A DNA stretch of 64,000 nt from Adhaeribacter radiodurans (lineage in GTDB: Bacteria; Bacteroidota; Bacteroidia; Cytophagales; Hymenobacteraceae), in NCBI RefSeq assembly GCF_014075995.1, contig NZ_CP055153.1, positions 1,736,001 to 1,800,000 on the forward strand, read 5' to 3'. Below, piece after piece: positions 8,160 through 18,116 of this stretch (the first letter of the stretch is position 1; each line of letters starts with the position of its first letter). The notes under the pieces are model-generated. The model was given only the letters and a program-made list of their open reading frames with translations, ran no database searches and was not told the origin of the DNA. The position numbers and the translations under genes are program-made.

Positions 8160-9820
8160 AGGGTATCCGGGTTTGGTTGTACAGGATTATCTTTTCTGAC
8201 TTCGGGCAGGCCGGCATCTTGTTTCTTGGCGCGCTTGGCCAGCATTTCGGCCACTAGTTGCTGATAAGCTTTGCGCTCTTGGGTCTGGCCCAGTTTTGCT
8301 TCTTCTTCGGCTTCCTCGTTTAGTCCACGGTACAGGCTATAACACATCAGCAAAAGTATAATAGCAAAAGGTAAGCCCGTAACTATAACAGCCGTCTGCA
8401 AGGCTTGTAGGCCTCCGCCAAGCAAGAGTACTGCGGCCACCGCACCACCTGCTAGCGCCCAGAAAACACGTAAACCTACCGAAGGATTGGGGTTACCACC
8501 AGAAGTAAGACTTACCACTACCAACGAACCGGAGTCTGAGGAAGTCACAAAAAAGCCTGTTACCAGCAGAACCCCTATTACTGATAGAAAGGTGGAGAAG
8601 GGCAGCTGTTCAAAGAATATGAACAGGGCAGTAGAAATATCCACTGCCACCGCATCGGCAATAGCCGGGTTGCCGGCCAGGGTTTCGCGTAGGGCCGTAC
8701 TTCCGAAAGCGGTCATCCATAAAAAACAAAGGAGTGAAGGGGCAATGAGCACGCCCAATACAAATTCCTTGATGGTTCGACCTTTAGACACTCTGGCAAT
8801 AAATATACCGACAAACGGCGCCCAGGATATCCACCAAGCCCAGTAGAAAACCGTCCAGGTACCCTGCCAGTTTGTGTTTGAATACGCTTCATTCCAGAAC
8901 GATAGTTGCATAAAGTTGCCGATATACGAGCCGGTGTTTTGAACGTATGAACCCAGTATAAAAACCGTTGGCCCCAGTAGCACCACCGCCACCAGCACAA
9001 ACAGGGCAATGCGAATATTCCATTCACTCAGAATACGAACCCCCTTATCTACCCCGGTTACTACAGAGACAGTGGCAATACCAGTAATAATAACAATAAG
9101 TACAATTTGGGTTGTAATATCATTTAAAATGGCAGGAAAAACATGATTCAGGCCAGCCGCTATTTGCTGTACTCCAAAACCAAGGGAGGTAGCCAATCCA
9201 AAAAGCGTCGCGATTACCGCCAGAATATCAATGATGTGTCCTACAACGCCATGAATCCGCTCGCCTAAAAAAGGATAGAAGGCGGAGCGAACCGTTAGTG
9301 GTAGCTGCCGGTTATAGGTAAAGTAAGCCAACGCGAGCCCCACCAAGGCATAAATAGCCCAGGCGTGCAGCCCCCAATGCAGGAAAGTGAAATTCATCGC
9401 TTGCCGGGCAGCAGCGGGAGTGCCCGGCTCTCCGAGTGGGGGAGTCTGCAAGTGGTTAATGGGCTCCGCGATACTCCAGAAAAGCAAGCCTATACCCATG
9501 CCCGCGCTGAATAGCATAGCAAACCAGGCCGAGGTAGTGAACTCTGGTTTAGCAGTCTTGCCCCCTAGCCTTATTGAACCAAATCGGCTAAAAGCCACAA
9601 ACAGGCAAAAGGCCACAAAGAGATTCACGCTAATTATAAAAAGCCAACCCATATTAGTCGTAATAGCTGCCTGCACTTCGCTAAAGAAAGCCTCGGCACT
9701 CTTCTGAAACACAAGCACCAAGCTTATGCTTACAACCAGGAAAAAAATGGAGGACCAAAATACAGGACCGTTTACCTCCAGTCCTAAAGATTTTTGTGTG
9801 TTACTTCTTAGTCTAATCAT
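8156..9820 (-). CDS. BCCT-family betaine/carnitine/choline transporter
   Basis: A 554-residue inner-membrane protein with about 12 helices. The family fingerprint is plain: an aromatic-rich stretch TVFYWAWWISWAPFVGIFIA followed by RVSKGRTIKEFVLGVL, and the TSSDSGS motif near the helix after it. BCCT proteins import quaternary ammonium compounds such as glycine betaine with Na+ or H+, mainly for osmoprotection. The C-terminal tail of about 50 residues is charged (EEAEEEAKLGQTQERKAYQ), like the osmosensing tails of BetP-type members. Order in the transcript is porin, BCCT, USP with short gaps or overlap, suggesting an osmotic-stress operon. Which osmolyte is carried cannot be told. Confidence 0.93.
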   Translation of the reverse strand: MIRLRSNTQKSLGLEVNGPVFWSSIFFLVVSISLVLVFQKSAEAFFSEVQAAITTNMGWLFIISVNLFVAFCLFVAFSRFGSIRLGGKTAKPEFTTSAWFAMLFSAGMGIGLLFWSIAEPINHLQTPPLGEPGTPAAARQAMNFTFLHWGLHAWAIYALVGLALAYFTYNRQLPLTVRSAFYPFLGERIHGVVGHIIDILAVIATLFGLATSLGFGVQQIAAGLNHVFPAILNDITTQIVLIVIITGIATVSVVTGVDKGVRILSEWNIRIALFVLVAVVLLGPTVFILGSYVQNTGSYIGNFMQLSFWNEAYSNTNWQGTWTVFYWAWWISWAPFVGIFIARVSKGRTIKEFVLGVLIAPSLLCFLWMTAFGSTALRETLAGNPAIADAVAVDISTALFIFFEQLPFSTFLSVIGVLLVTGFFVTSSDSGSLVVVSLTSGGNPNPSVGLRVFWALAGGAVAAVLLLGGGLQALQTAVIVTGLPFAIILLLMCYSLYRGLNEEAEEEAKLGQTQERKAYQQLVAEMLAKRAKKQDAGLPEVRKDNPVQPNPDTL

Positions 9821-9838
9821 TCATGATGTATTTAATAA

Positions 9839-10987
9839 TCAGAAATAATATCCCAGATTAATATTAAAGCGCATATGCCACTTCGTTTCGTCTGGGGTAC
9901 CGGCCGCGAAGGCATTCATCCATTCAGGGCCTAGCCAAGGGTGGTTATACCCAAAGGCGGCGTCGGTGTAGATATACATTGGCCCGGCCGTCCACAAGGC
10001 ACCTAGCACGTTCATGTGGGCGTTCTCATAACCACTTATGCGTTTATTGTAGTAGCCATAGTTATTGTAGATATCTATGCCCTGCAGCAGCTTTGTATCC
10101 ATGGGGATATGGTAAGAGACACCGGCCGTGTATATTTCTCCCCTATTGGCTACATTATTATTCGAGCCATAAGCACCCATCTCCACCAAATCCACCTCTG
10201 CCCCTGTGGCATATTTAGGATTTATACGGTAGAGCATAGCTTGCAGCTTAATGTTCCAGGGGCTATGCTTGGCCAGGTGTTCGTAGTGTACGGCACCCGC
10301 ATAACGAGTGCCGTTGCGTTTCGTGTCAAGGTTATAGAGTAGCCCACCCTGTATAGAAATGCCCAATTTATGAGCTAAGCTGTCGCCTAATCGTCGCACC
10401 AGTTTTAAATCGAATTGGTTATTTTCTTTGTTACGCCCGGTAACGTCATAAGAGTAGCGGTTGGGGCTAGGCTCCGCTGGGCCAAACACGAACTCTTCGG
10501 CACTTTTGTAATAGGCCACCTGCCACTGCCATCGGTTGGAGTCATGAATATATTTCACGCCCATGTCGTGGTCATCCTCAAAACCCAGATAATAGGTCAT
10601 GTTAAAGAACCAGTTGTTGGAATTGTACTGCTGTATGCCAAAAGGCACCTGGTGCAGGCCAACCTGTATTTGGGATTGGTCAGAGAAATCGTGTTGGAAC
10701 CAACCCTGCTTCAGAAAGGCACCACCAAAGGCCTGGGAGTAATATCGGAACTCAGCATTTAGTTTGATGCCTTTAAATTCGGCTTCAGCGTTTAGGCGGA
10801 ATACATCATAGCCAAAGTCCCCGGCCCGTTCTAACTGATCTTTTTTCCAGGTAGAAAGATTATAGTTAAAACGAACAGCACCCCCTAATTTCAAATAAGG
10901 TTTATCTTCGGGTTTCTCCTCTGGTTCTTGTGCCGCACAGATTTTGGTGACGAATAGGAGAAGAAAGAGTAAAATTATTCTTATCAT
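9839..10987 (-). CDS. Outer-membrane porin-like protein
   Basis: About 382 residues from the ATG at 10987 (the GTG at 10999 would add four residues). A signal peptide (MIRIILLFLLLFVTKICAAQ) is followed by a series of amphipathic beta strands with aromatic girdles, such as GGAVRFNYNLSTWKK and KLNAEFRYYSQAFGG, ending in a terminal Phe (NINLGYYF) as expected for a BAM substrate. The pattern fits carbohydrate- or phosphate-selective-type porins of about 14-16 strands. It lies 18 bases upstream of the BCCT transporter on the same strand, so it probably supplies the outer-membrane route for the same osmolyte. That function is inferred from context. Confidence 0.8.
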   Translation of the reverse strand: MIRIILLFLLLFVTKICAAQEPEEKPEDKPYLKLGGAVRFNYNLSTWKKDQLERAGDFGYDVFRLNAEAEFKGIKLNAEFRYYSQAFGGAFLKQGWFQHDFSDQSQIQVGLHQVPFGIQQYNSNNWFFNMTYYLGFEDDHDMGVKYIHDSNRWQWQVAYYKSAEEFVFGPAEPSPNRYSYDVTGRNKENNQFDLKLVRRLGDSLAHKLGISIQGGLLYNLDTKRNGTRYAGAVHYEHLAKHSPWNIKLQAMLYRINPKYATGAEVDLVEMGAYGSNNNVANRGEIYTAGVSYHIPMDTKLLQGIDIYNNYGYYNKRISGYENAHMNVLGALWTAGPMYIYTDAAFGYNHPWLGPEWMNAFAAGTPDETKWHMRFNINLGYYF

Positions 10988-11373
10988 AACCAAAAGCACC
11001 AGAGTATGAGCCCTCCTCCCCCTAAGTAGGACGGTTTTTAGACAGAAATGTTGTTTAGATTAGCCTCCTTACATTTTTAAGACATGCCAAAATTAGAGAA
11101 CTCGGGTTTCACTGTAAGTCTTGTCATCCTATAACCACTTTTATCCTATGTTTGTTCTGATGCTTATATTGGGATAAAAGAGAAGAAAGGAAGGATCAAG
11201 ATGGTCACTTTTATTAGGTCCTAAGAGCCTGTTTTACATGAAAATCCCCTTCCTTTTCCTATGGTTACTTTGAACAGTTCCATTAAGCCTTAGAGCTTGC
11301 ATCAGGATAGAGAAAGCTACCATAATCTCCTCTTCTTTCTTTTTTGTCTACCCTTTGATTAACACTTCAAGTT
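10988..11373. other. Non-coding stretch: porin promoter side and left flank of IS110 element
   Basis: No ORF with coding character. The porin promoter must lie at the left. The right half contains the left inverted repeat of the IS110-family element (11228-11242) and then about 130 bases up to the transposase start. If the element is of the IS110 group proper, a bridge RNA would be expected in this left flank. I saw no strong long stem here by eye. Confidence 0.5.
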
Positions 11374-12377
11374 ATGATTCTATCCGCCAAACAAAAAGTA
11401 ATTGGTATTGATGTAAGTAAAGACACCTTAGCGGTATGCTTCTCCTTAGAGGATAAGCTGCAGCACCTGGAAGTCAGTAATAACAAAGCTGGTTTTCAAA
11501 AGCTGGTGAAACAATGCAGCTCCGAGAGCCTGTATGTGATGGAAGCGACAGGTATATATTACCTGCACCTAGCTTATTTCCTTTATGAACAAGCGGTAGT
11601 TAATCCCGTTATCATTAAGCGTTACATCCAGATGTACTTAGGCAAAGGTAAAAGTGACAAGAAGGATGTTCAATGGATTAAGCGCTACGGGGAACAGAAC
11701 CAAGTGGCTTCCTAGAAACCCGAGGAGCCGGTAATCGTCGAATGCCGGCAACTAGAACAGGTTACCGAGCAGCTCATCCGGCAAAGGACTATGGTCATTA
11801 ACTCCCTGACGGCTCTGGAGCGGCAACCCGTAGTGAGCGAATTAGCCGTGAAAAGCCTGAAGCAAACTTTAAAAATGCTCGATAAGCAAGTCAAGCAAAT
11901 CCAGGAAAAGCTACTAGCCACTCTGGAGAATACTTTTAAAAGGGAGATCCAATTACTTTCTTCTATTCCCGGGATTGGTAAAAAGACGGCTGGCATGTTG
12001 CTTTTATTTGCCGGCAGCTTTCAGAAAATAGATAATCATCGTCAACTGATTGCCAAAACGGGCTTATCCCCTCGAGAGTACACTTCGGGTACAAGCATCC
12101 GGGGGAAGACGCGCATCACCAAAATGGGCGGTAACTTAATCCGCAGCAAATTGTATGTGTGCAGCTTCTCGGCTAAAAAATCGAATACCGCGTGCAAGGC
12201 CCTTTATGAGCGGTTGGTGGCGAAAGGTAAAAACGGTAAACTGGCTTTGATTGCCGTCTGCAATAAGCTCTTGAAACAGGCATTTGCCATTGTTAAATCA
12301 GGTATTCCTTACCAGCCTGATATACTAAAATTTCGACCTAAAAACCTTGACTTTTAACACAGTTCATGTTAAATAGG
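11228..12377 (+). mobile_element. IS110-family insertion sequence (inverted repeat to inverted repeat)
   Basis: A single transposase frame is flanked by imperfect inverted repeats of 15 bases: CCTGTTTTACATGAA at 11228-11242 and TTCATGTTAAATAGG at 12363-12377, matching at 13 of 15 positions when one is reverse-complemented. Short subterminal inverted repeats are typical of the IS1111 group of IS110 elements; IS110 proper usually lacks them. The true ends probably lie a little outside these repeats and cannot be fixed without another copy. The element sits between the porin gene and a DUF4288 gene. Confidence 0.65.
11374..12357 (+). pseudogene. IS110-family transposase interrupted by one in-frame TAG
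   Basis: The frame of 328 codons is intact apart from TAG at 11713-11715 (codon 114). The N-terminal DEDD-type RuvC-like domain shows IGIDVSKDTL (Asp), MEATGIYY (Glu) and KSDKKDVQWIKRYG (the two Asp). The C-terminal transposase_20 domain shows the helix-hairpin-helix SSIPGIGKKTAGMLL and the serine region SGTSIRGKTRITKMGG, which supplies the catalytic Ser of this recombinase family. The residue replaced by TAG falls where relatives often have Trp, so TGG to TAG is likely, but this is inference. The remainder after the stop has ATG 11791 available. Unless the stop is suppressed, the enzyme is inactive. Confidence 0.85.
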
Positions 12378-12739
12378 AATTATGCATTTTTCTATCATCC
12401 CTTTTGTCATCAACTTCTCTTTCTTGCTTAGTAAGATGCTGCAACGGGATGTTAAATAATGAAAAGGCAGCTATTTACAGCTTATCTTTTCCTATACCTG
12501 TAAATTACTTATTTATCATATTATTGGTTATAGGAAAAATATAATCAAACCTTCTTGTAACACTTAAATAGGTCTAAATGGGAGAGTTGCTCAGAAAGAG
12601 AAAGCAGGGATTCTTACAATTATTTCTCTTCCAGCATCACTAATTTGGTGTATATTCGTTCCGCTCTGGCTCGTCGGTTCTGAAAAATAGATTCTCGGAG
12701 CCACTTCATTCCGAAAGCCTTTTTTAACGCTAGCTCATC
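12378..12739. other. Non-coding stretch right of IS110 repeat
   Basis: No coding frame is visible. It holds the hairpin at 12487-12538 and an AT-rich leader for the DUF4288 gene. Part of it may belong to the right end of the insertion sequence. Confidence 0.4.
12487..12538. repeat. Hairpin downstream of the IS110 transposase
   Basis: TTTTCCTATA at 12487-12496 pairs perfectly with TATAGGAAAA at 12529-12538, with two further C-G pairs across a one-base bulge, enclosing about 27 bases. There is no T-run after it, so it is not an obvious terminator. It lies in the 3' flank, where IS1111-group elements encode their bridge RNA, and may belong to such an RNA or be unrelated. Confidence 0.4.
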
Positions 12740-13447
12740 ATGAACATAAATGGATTAGAAGATTTCGGAATTACTGTCTCTGATTTAGTTAATCAGTACG
12801 CGGATAGAAAAATGGATATTAGGATCAGTTTTCCTTATTATCCGGATTTGGCGAGTTTAAAGCCTCTAACGCCTAAAGAAAGGAAGGTAGTAGTTAGTCA
12901 CTATTTCCGAAAGCAATTGAAATTAGTAAAAAGCATTTACCCCACTACCCATTATCAAATCGTGGGAAGCCGAAATCAACCCCGTGGAATTACTGGCCAG
13001 TTAACGGGTCAACAAATAGCTGGGCTGCAAAGCAATCAAACAATTAAATGGCTGAATGTGGAACAGGTGGAAGGACTACCCCAAATACAACCGGAGGCCG
13101 GTCCTGAACCCAAGGCTTGTGTGTTGCCTCTTTATTACAACATCATGGGCTTGTTCGTGGCAACATTTGATGATTTAGATACGACAACAGGTATACGACT
13201 AACGGAGGAACGTATGGTGTTAGTGAAAGCCTTAAACAGGGGTGAGGCGATCCAAAAAGCGCAGGTAGAGTTTGGTCGCTACAGCCAAGCGGAAATCTTA
13301 ACGAGTAGTTACCACTTTAACAAGTGGAAATTTCTGAAGGTATTGGATGTCTACGAGTTGGGAGTATCGGGCATTGATCCGGAGGGAACGGAAGTATATA
13401 GTATTTGGAAGCGCCGAAAACTAAAAGAATCGGATTACGAACAATAG
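12740..13447 (+). CDS. DUF4288-domain protein with unknown N-terminal region
   Basis: A 235-residue soluble protein from ATG 12740. The C-terminal 100 residues match DUF4288: an opening YYNIMGLFVATF strand, a conserved LTEERMVLVKALNRGEAIQKA segment, and the closing WKFLKVLDVYEL strand. The N-terminal 125 residues are not recognised; they contain a basic helix (RKVVVSHYFRKQLKLVKSIY) and a short segment LTGQQIAGLQSNQTIKWLNV. DUF4288 has no established function and often occurs as a stand-alone small protein. It is a single gene with no operon partner, between an insertion sequence and a T9SS giant. Confidence 0.7.
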   Translation: MNINGLEDFGITVSDLVNQYADRKMDIRISFPYYPDLASLKPLTPKERKVVVSHYFRKQLKLVKSIYPTTHYQIVGSRNQPRGITGQLTGQQIAGLQSNQTIKWLNVEQVEGLPQIQPEAGPEPKACVLPLYYNIMGLFVATFDDLDTTTGIRLTEERMVLVKALNRGEAIQKAQVEFGRYSQAEILTSSYHFNKWKFLKVLDVYELGVSGIDPEGTEVYSIWKRRKLKESDYEQ

Positions 13448-13931
13448 CTAAATTACGCTATGGAACGTAAGTGTACTTATATAGTAAAAAAAATCAATAG
13501 CAATATATTTCTTCTGCTATTGATCATTACAACTACGCCTCAATCCTGAATATAGAGATCATAAACCTACTGCATTAAGAGATGGAACTGGTAATTTATA
13601 ATCAAAACGAAAGTGAGTATAATACGCCATATACATGCCTTTTTCAGGATCAGGATTTATTTTCGACTTGGTTTAAAATTGTTATTTTCTATCCTAAAAG
13701 GTGAAGCTATCACATTATGCATATGATAATTTCTTGGATAGATACCCAAAAATTGGTATAGCTTAGAGGGGTAGAGGTGTTTACCCTTAAAGACAGAAAA
13801 AGATCTACAAGGTACAACCAGGTTCCTTTAAAGGAATCAGGTTGTACCTTGTAGTAAGTAGATCTTAATCCATCGATCAATAATTGCCTTTCAAAAGTGC
13901 TATTTACAATATTACTAAATCAAAATAGGAC
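13448..13931. other. Non-coding stretch before the first T9SS giant
   Basis: No intact gene. It contains a 50-bp palindrome (13805-13854). On the minus strand, about 13559-13664, a 35-codon open stretch (PDPEKGMYMAYYTHFRFDYK...) looks protein-like and may be a gene relic, but I cannot name it. A short plus-strand frame from ATG 13582 gives 40 residues with no recognisable features. Confidence 0.4.
13805..13854. repeat. 50-bp near-perfect palindrome
   Basis: The outer arms CTACAAGGTACAACC (13805-13819) and GGTTGTACCTTGTAG (13840-13854) are exact reverse complements. The inner bases, TTCCTTTAAAGGAA, continue the symmetry with two mismatches. No T-run follows, so it is not a standard terminator. 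It could be a cruciform-forming site, a regulator-binding site or the remnant of a small palindromic element. Confidence 0.7.
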
Positions 13932-16900
13932 ATGAAAACACCTTTACCTTATCTAAAAAAAGCGAGTGGCAACCAGCTTTTGCGTTCCTGTTGGTTCCAT
14001 CTTTCCGCAATCCTTTTCTTACATCTGAGCTTCACCACCCTCACGATCGCCCAATATAAAGCCTGGGATAAAACCTACGGCGGGGATAGTGATGATAATT
14101 TAAAAGTTGTGCAGCAAACCAGGGATGGTGGGTATATTTTAGGGGGCACTTCTGATTCCGAAATTAGCGGCTATAAAACGGGAGCTACTTTAGATTATGG
14201 CAATTTCTATCGGGATGATTACTGGGTAGTAAAACTGGATGAAAAAAAATCGCAAACTATTACCTTTAATTCTATTCCGGATAAAACCTTAGGCGATGCT
14301 CCTTTTGCGCTTATTGCCAAAGCTACTTCCGGTCTGCCCATTACCTTTAAAGTCATATCGGGGCCGGCTACGGTTAAAGACAAAATAATCACTCTAACGG
14401 GCGCAGGTACGGTTATAATTCAAGCTTCGGTAGCGGGCAATGCCTCCTACTTATCCGCGAATACTACGCAAAATTTTGAAGTGATAGTACCTTCTACCGT
14501 TGTTTGGGATAAGACCTTTGGTGGTCATCATCCGGACCAACTTACCGCGATGATTACTACGCCGGATGGCGGGTATCTACTAGGTGGCTCTTCGCGATCA
14601 AGTATCAGCGGGGACAAAACTGAAAGTAACAGAGGAACACCGAATGAATTTGGTGATTTTTCGCTGGACTATTGGGTGGTAAAAACGGACAAGGCAGGAA
14701 AAAAACTGTGGGATAAGAGTTTTGGGGGCAACCACGACGACCAACTTACTACTCTAATAGCTACTAGTGATGGGGGGTACTTATTAGGTGGCCATTCTGA
14801 TTCTGATAAGTCCGGCGACAAGGACGCTGTATTGAAGGGTGCTACGGATTACTGGGTGATTAAAATAGATGGAAATGGTAATAAACTCTGGGATAAAGTA
14901 TATGGGGGCAGCGACGCCGATAATTTAACAACTATCTTCTCCACCGAAGATGGCGGTTACCTTTTAGGTGGCACTTCCGTTTCCGGCAAATCTGGAGATA
15001 AAAGCCAGGAAAGTAAAGGAGATATGGATTATTGGGTATTAAAGATAGATGCCGCTGGTGGCAAAGTTTGGGATAAAACCTACGGAGGCAATAAAGCTGA
15101 TAACTTGGCTGCTATAGTTAATACGACAGGTGGTGGTTATTTACTCGGGGGATCTTCGGCTTCCGGAATAAGCGGAGACAAAAGCCAAGCCGCGCGGGCA
15201 TTTGTAGATTACTGGGTCATAGAAATAGATGTCAATGGGAGTAAAGTATGGGACAAGACCTTTGGCGGTACTAAAGACTTCTACTTCGACGATTTCTGCT
15301 TTGATGAGGAGGAGGAATGTATTGAATATTATGGGGCTTCTGAACTTTCTGCTCTGGTAGCTACACCGGATGGAAGTTTTTTGTTAGGCGGATCTTCCAA
15401 TGCGGGTAAAGGTGCTGAAAAAAGTGAATGGAGTGTAAGTTATGGTGTACCTGGTGAAAAGGCTACTTTCTTTAGTGACTACTGGGTGGTGAAGATTGAT
15501 AATAAGGGAAATAAAGTTTGGGATAATACCTATGGCGGCATTTATACTTATTACAGTGAGGATGCCGAAGATAACTATTTTGGTAGCTCTAGACTGACAT
15601 CAATAGTGGCTACTTCCAATGGAAACTATTTACTGGCAGGCACTTCTGATTCCGATAAAGGGGAGGATAAGAGCGAAAACAATTTGCAGAATGAGGCAGA
15701 CAGTTACTATTTAGACGACTACTGGGTTGTGCAGATTGATGGGAATGGCAATAAGCAGTGGGATAAAACCATTGGTGGTTTTGAAGGTGATTATCTTTCA
15801 ATTGCTTTATATAATACGGAAGGAAATTATGTGTTAGCAGGTACTTCTGATTCGGGTATAGGGGGAAATAAAAGCGAACTTAGTAGAAATAATAGTTACT
15901 CGAACATCCAGGATTATTGGGTAGTAAACGTAAAAGTAGATGAAGACCCCGTTGCTTCAAATTGGGATATGCGTTATGGTGGCATAGGCAATGATAATTT
16001 TACCTCTGTAATCAAGACAACTGATGGAGGTTATCTATCAGGTGGCTACACCAACTCGGGCGTCAGTGGGGATAAAAGTCAGGGCAACCAAGGCAAGAAC
16101 GACTACTGGATTGTGAAGAGTAATAAGAATGGGAAAAAAGTCTGGGAAAAACGCTTTGGGAGCACCCAAGATGATTACCTTAATCGGGTAATCCAAACCC
16201 AAGACGGCGGCTACCTTTTAGCGGGTTCTTCTTTATCGGGAAAGAGCGGCGATAAGTCGGAGGCGAGCCGGGGAGACCGAGATTACTGGCTGGTGAAAGT
16301 GGATGCCACGGGTAATAAGCAGTGGGATAAAACCTTGGGCGGTAGTGGGCAAGATGAATTGGAGAAGGTAATTCAACTCGCTTCGGGCGAGTACGTGCTA
16401 GGAGGCACAACTACTTAGCCGGCGAGTGGAGATAAAAGTCAAGACAGCCAAGGTGGCTATGATTTCTGGTTAGTTAAAATCAGTTCTGCCGGCACCCAAC
16501 TCTGGGATAAGCGCTACGGCGGCTCGCAGGGAGAAGTACTAGGCAGCTTTACTGAAACGAGTGATGGGGGCTTTTTCTTAGGCGGCAGTTCTTTCTCGGA
16601 CATTAGCGGGGATAAAACCCAACCCAGCCGGGGTGACGTGGATTATTGGGCCGTTAAGACGGATAAAGAGGGCACCTTGATTTGGGAGAAAACATTCGGC
16701 GGTTATGCGCAGGATGAAGTCTTCTCAGTGCGGCAGATTTCCGGAGGTAATTTCTACTTAGCCGGTACGAGCAACTCCAATGCCAATGGTGATAAGAGCC
16801 AGGATGTTCAAGGCATGCGGGATTACTGGTTATTAAAATTGGATGCTACCGGAAACAAAGTTTGGGATAAACGGTTTGGAGGCAGTAAAGATGATATTTT

Positions 16901-17534
16901 ACGCGCCAGCACTTACACCGACGAAGGGCATTTTATCCTGGCTGGTCAGTCTTACTCGGAAGTAAGTGGGGACAAGAGCCAGGCTAGCCAGGGAGCCGGA
17001 GATTATTGGGTCGTAGAGGTAGATGAAAACGGCCAGAAAGTACAAGATCAGCGGTTTGGAGGCAGCGGAGAAGACGAACTGCGCACGGTAACCCAGACGA
17101 AAGACGGTGGTTTACTGTTAGGGGGGAGATCCAACTCCGGGGTAAGTGGTGACCGTACTCAACCTAGCCAAGGCGGAACGGATTACTGGCTCGTGAAAGT
17201 AGCTCCTACCACTACCTCCATCGTAGCGGCCAGAGAGACTACCCTGACTGTAGAAGTAACTAAACCGACCGAGCTTACTCCTTTGATGGCGTATCCTAAT
17301 CCATTCCAGGGCCAGTTAAGTGTTCGTTTTAGCTTACCTCAAACGCAATTAGCTATCGTCAAAGTCCTTGACAGCCAAGGCCGGGAAATCAAAACATTAT
17401 ACCAAGGAGAAGCCAAAGCAAAGCAAACCTACCAGGTAGAGTGGCAGGCGGACAACAAAGCTGCTGGCATGTATTTGCTGCAACTGCAAACCCCAACTAA
17501 GCTAAATACGCAGAAAGTACTCCTTAATAAGTAA
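13932..17534 (+). pseudogene. Giant repeat protein with T9SS sorting domain, interrupted by TAG
   Basis: A frame of 1200 codons broken only by TAG at 16416-16418 (codon 829). A signal peptide region (residues 20-40, ending TLTIAQ) is followed by about 15 repeats of about 60 residues built on WDKTYGG...DGGYLLGGSS..SGDKS....DYWVVKID. An Ig-like insert lies after the first repeat (SQTITFNSIPDKTLGD). The protein ends in a T9SS type A sorting domain (YPNPFQGQLSVRFSLP...GMYLLQLQTPT), which directs export through the Por system and surface attachment. The paralogue at 18.1-22.6 kb has TCG (Ser) where TAG stands, so a C-to-A change made the stop. A truncated product would lack the sorting signal and stay in the periplasm. 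Function is unknown; adhesion is a guess. Confidence 0.85.
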
Positions 17535-17540
17535 ATATTG

Positions 17541-17585
17541 AAACACGTAGCCAGCGGAAGCTGTTTCTGCCAGCTACGTGTTTTA
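17541..17585 (+). terminator. Terminator after first T9SS giant
   Basis: A perfect 11-base stem AAACACGTAGC / GCTACGTGTTT (17541-17551 with 17573-17583) is followed by Ts. It lies a few bases after the stop codon at 17534. Confidence 0.85.
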
Positions 17586-17701
17586 AGGAATACCCTAAGT
17601 ATCCTTTAAAATGAAACTAGAAGGAGCATTAACTCAATCTGCTTAATATAATTGGACTTATAAGACAGGGCGATTTCTAGTTATTCCTAGGCTAATCGGA
17701 T

Positions 17702-17780
17702 AGTAATGCCAAGGGTATGTATTTGCTGCAATTGCAAACCCTTACTTAACGCTAGCAACAGAAATTACTTTTAACATTCT
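17702..17780 (+). pseudogene. Relic of a third T9SS sorting-domain 3' end
   Basis: Reading from 17702, the sequence encodes SNAKGMYLLQLQTLT, then two stops, then QQKLLLT. This is the same stretch as the end of the upstream gene (AAGMYLLQLQTPT) and of the downstream one (HQQWKLLLTK), with strong base-level similarity. Only the last 25 codons are recognisable, so a third tandem copy was largely deleted. It lies in the gap of about 580 bases between the two giants, which otherwise holds nothing I can identify. Confidence 0.75.
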
Positions 17781-18116
17781 TAACATAGTAACTAATCCAA
17801 ATTTTTCAACAAGGCCGGATAAAGTTGCCGTTATCCGATATTTTCTCTCTGATAAGTTACGAAGTCTCTTGCAGGTTTATTTTTAGCTTATCGGTAGTTG
17901 TTTTTCCTGCTTTAGAATAAATAGTTGGCTTTAAGCTTATCACTGCTATTTTGCTCTAGTCTTGTATTTAAAATAGCTAATCTGTTCTAAGAATAATACT
18001 TATATTTAGAAGAGCAAGTATCCGTAACCTTTCTTTACCAAAAAGAAGAGGTTTACTAATTCTTTTTCTTAATGCTCCTTTTCCTGTTTCCGGAACATAA
18101 AACTACTCTTACCCAT

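Noticed and set aside
10016-10342. Plus-strand ORFs opposite the porin gene
   Set aside because: They are shadows of the porin reading frame with no signal, motif or coding character of their own.
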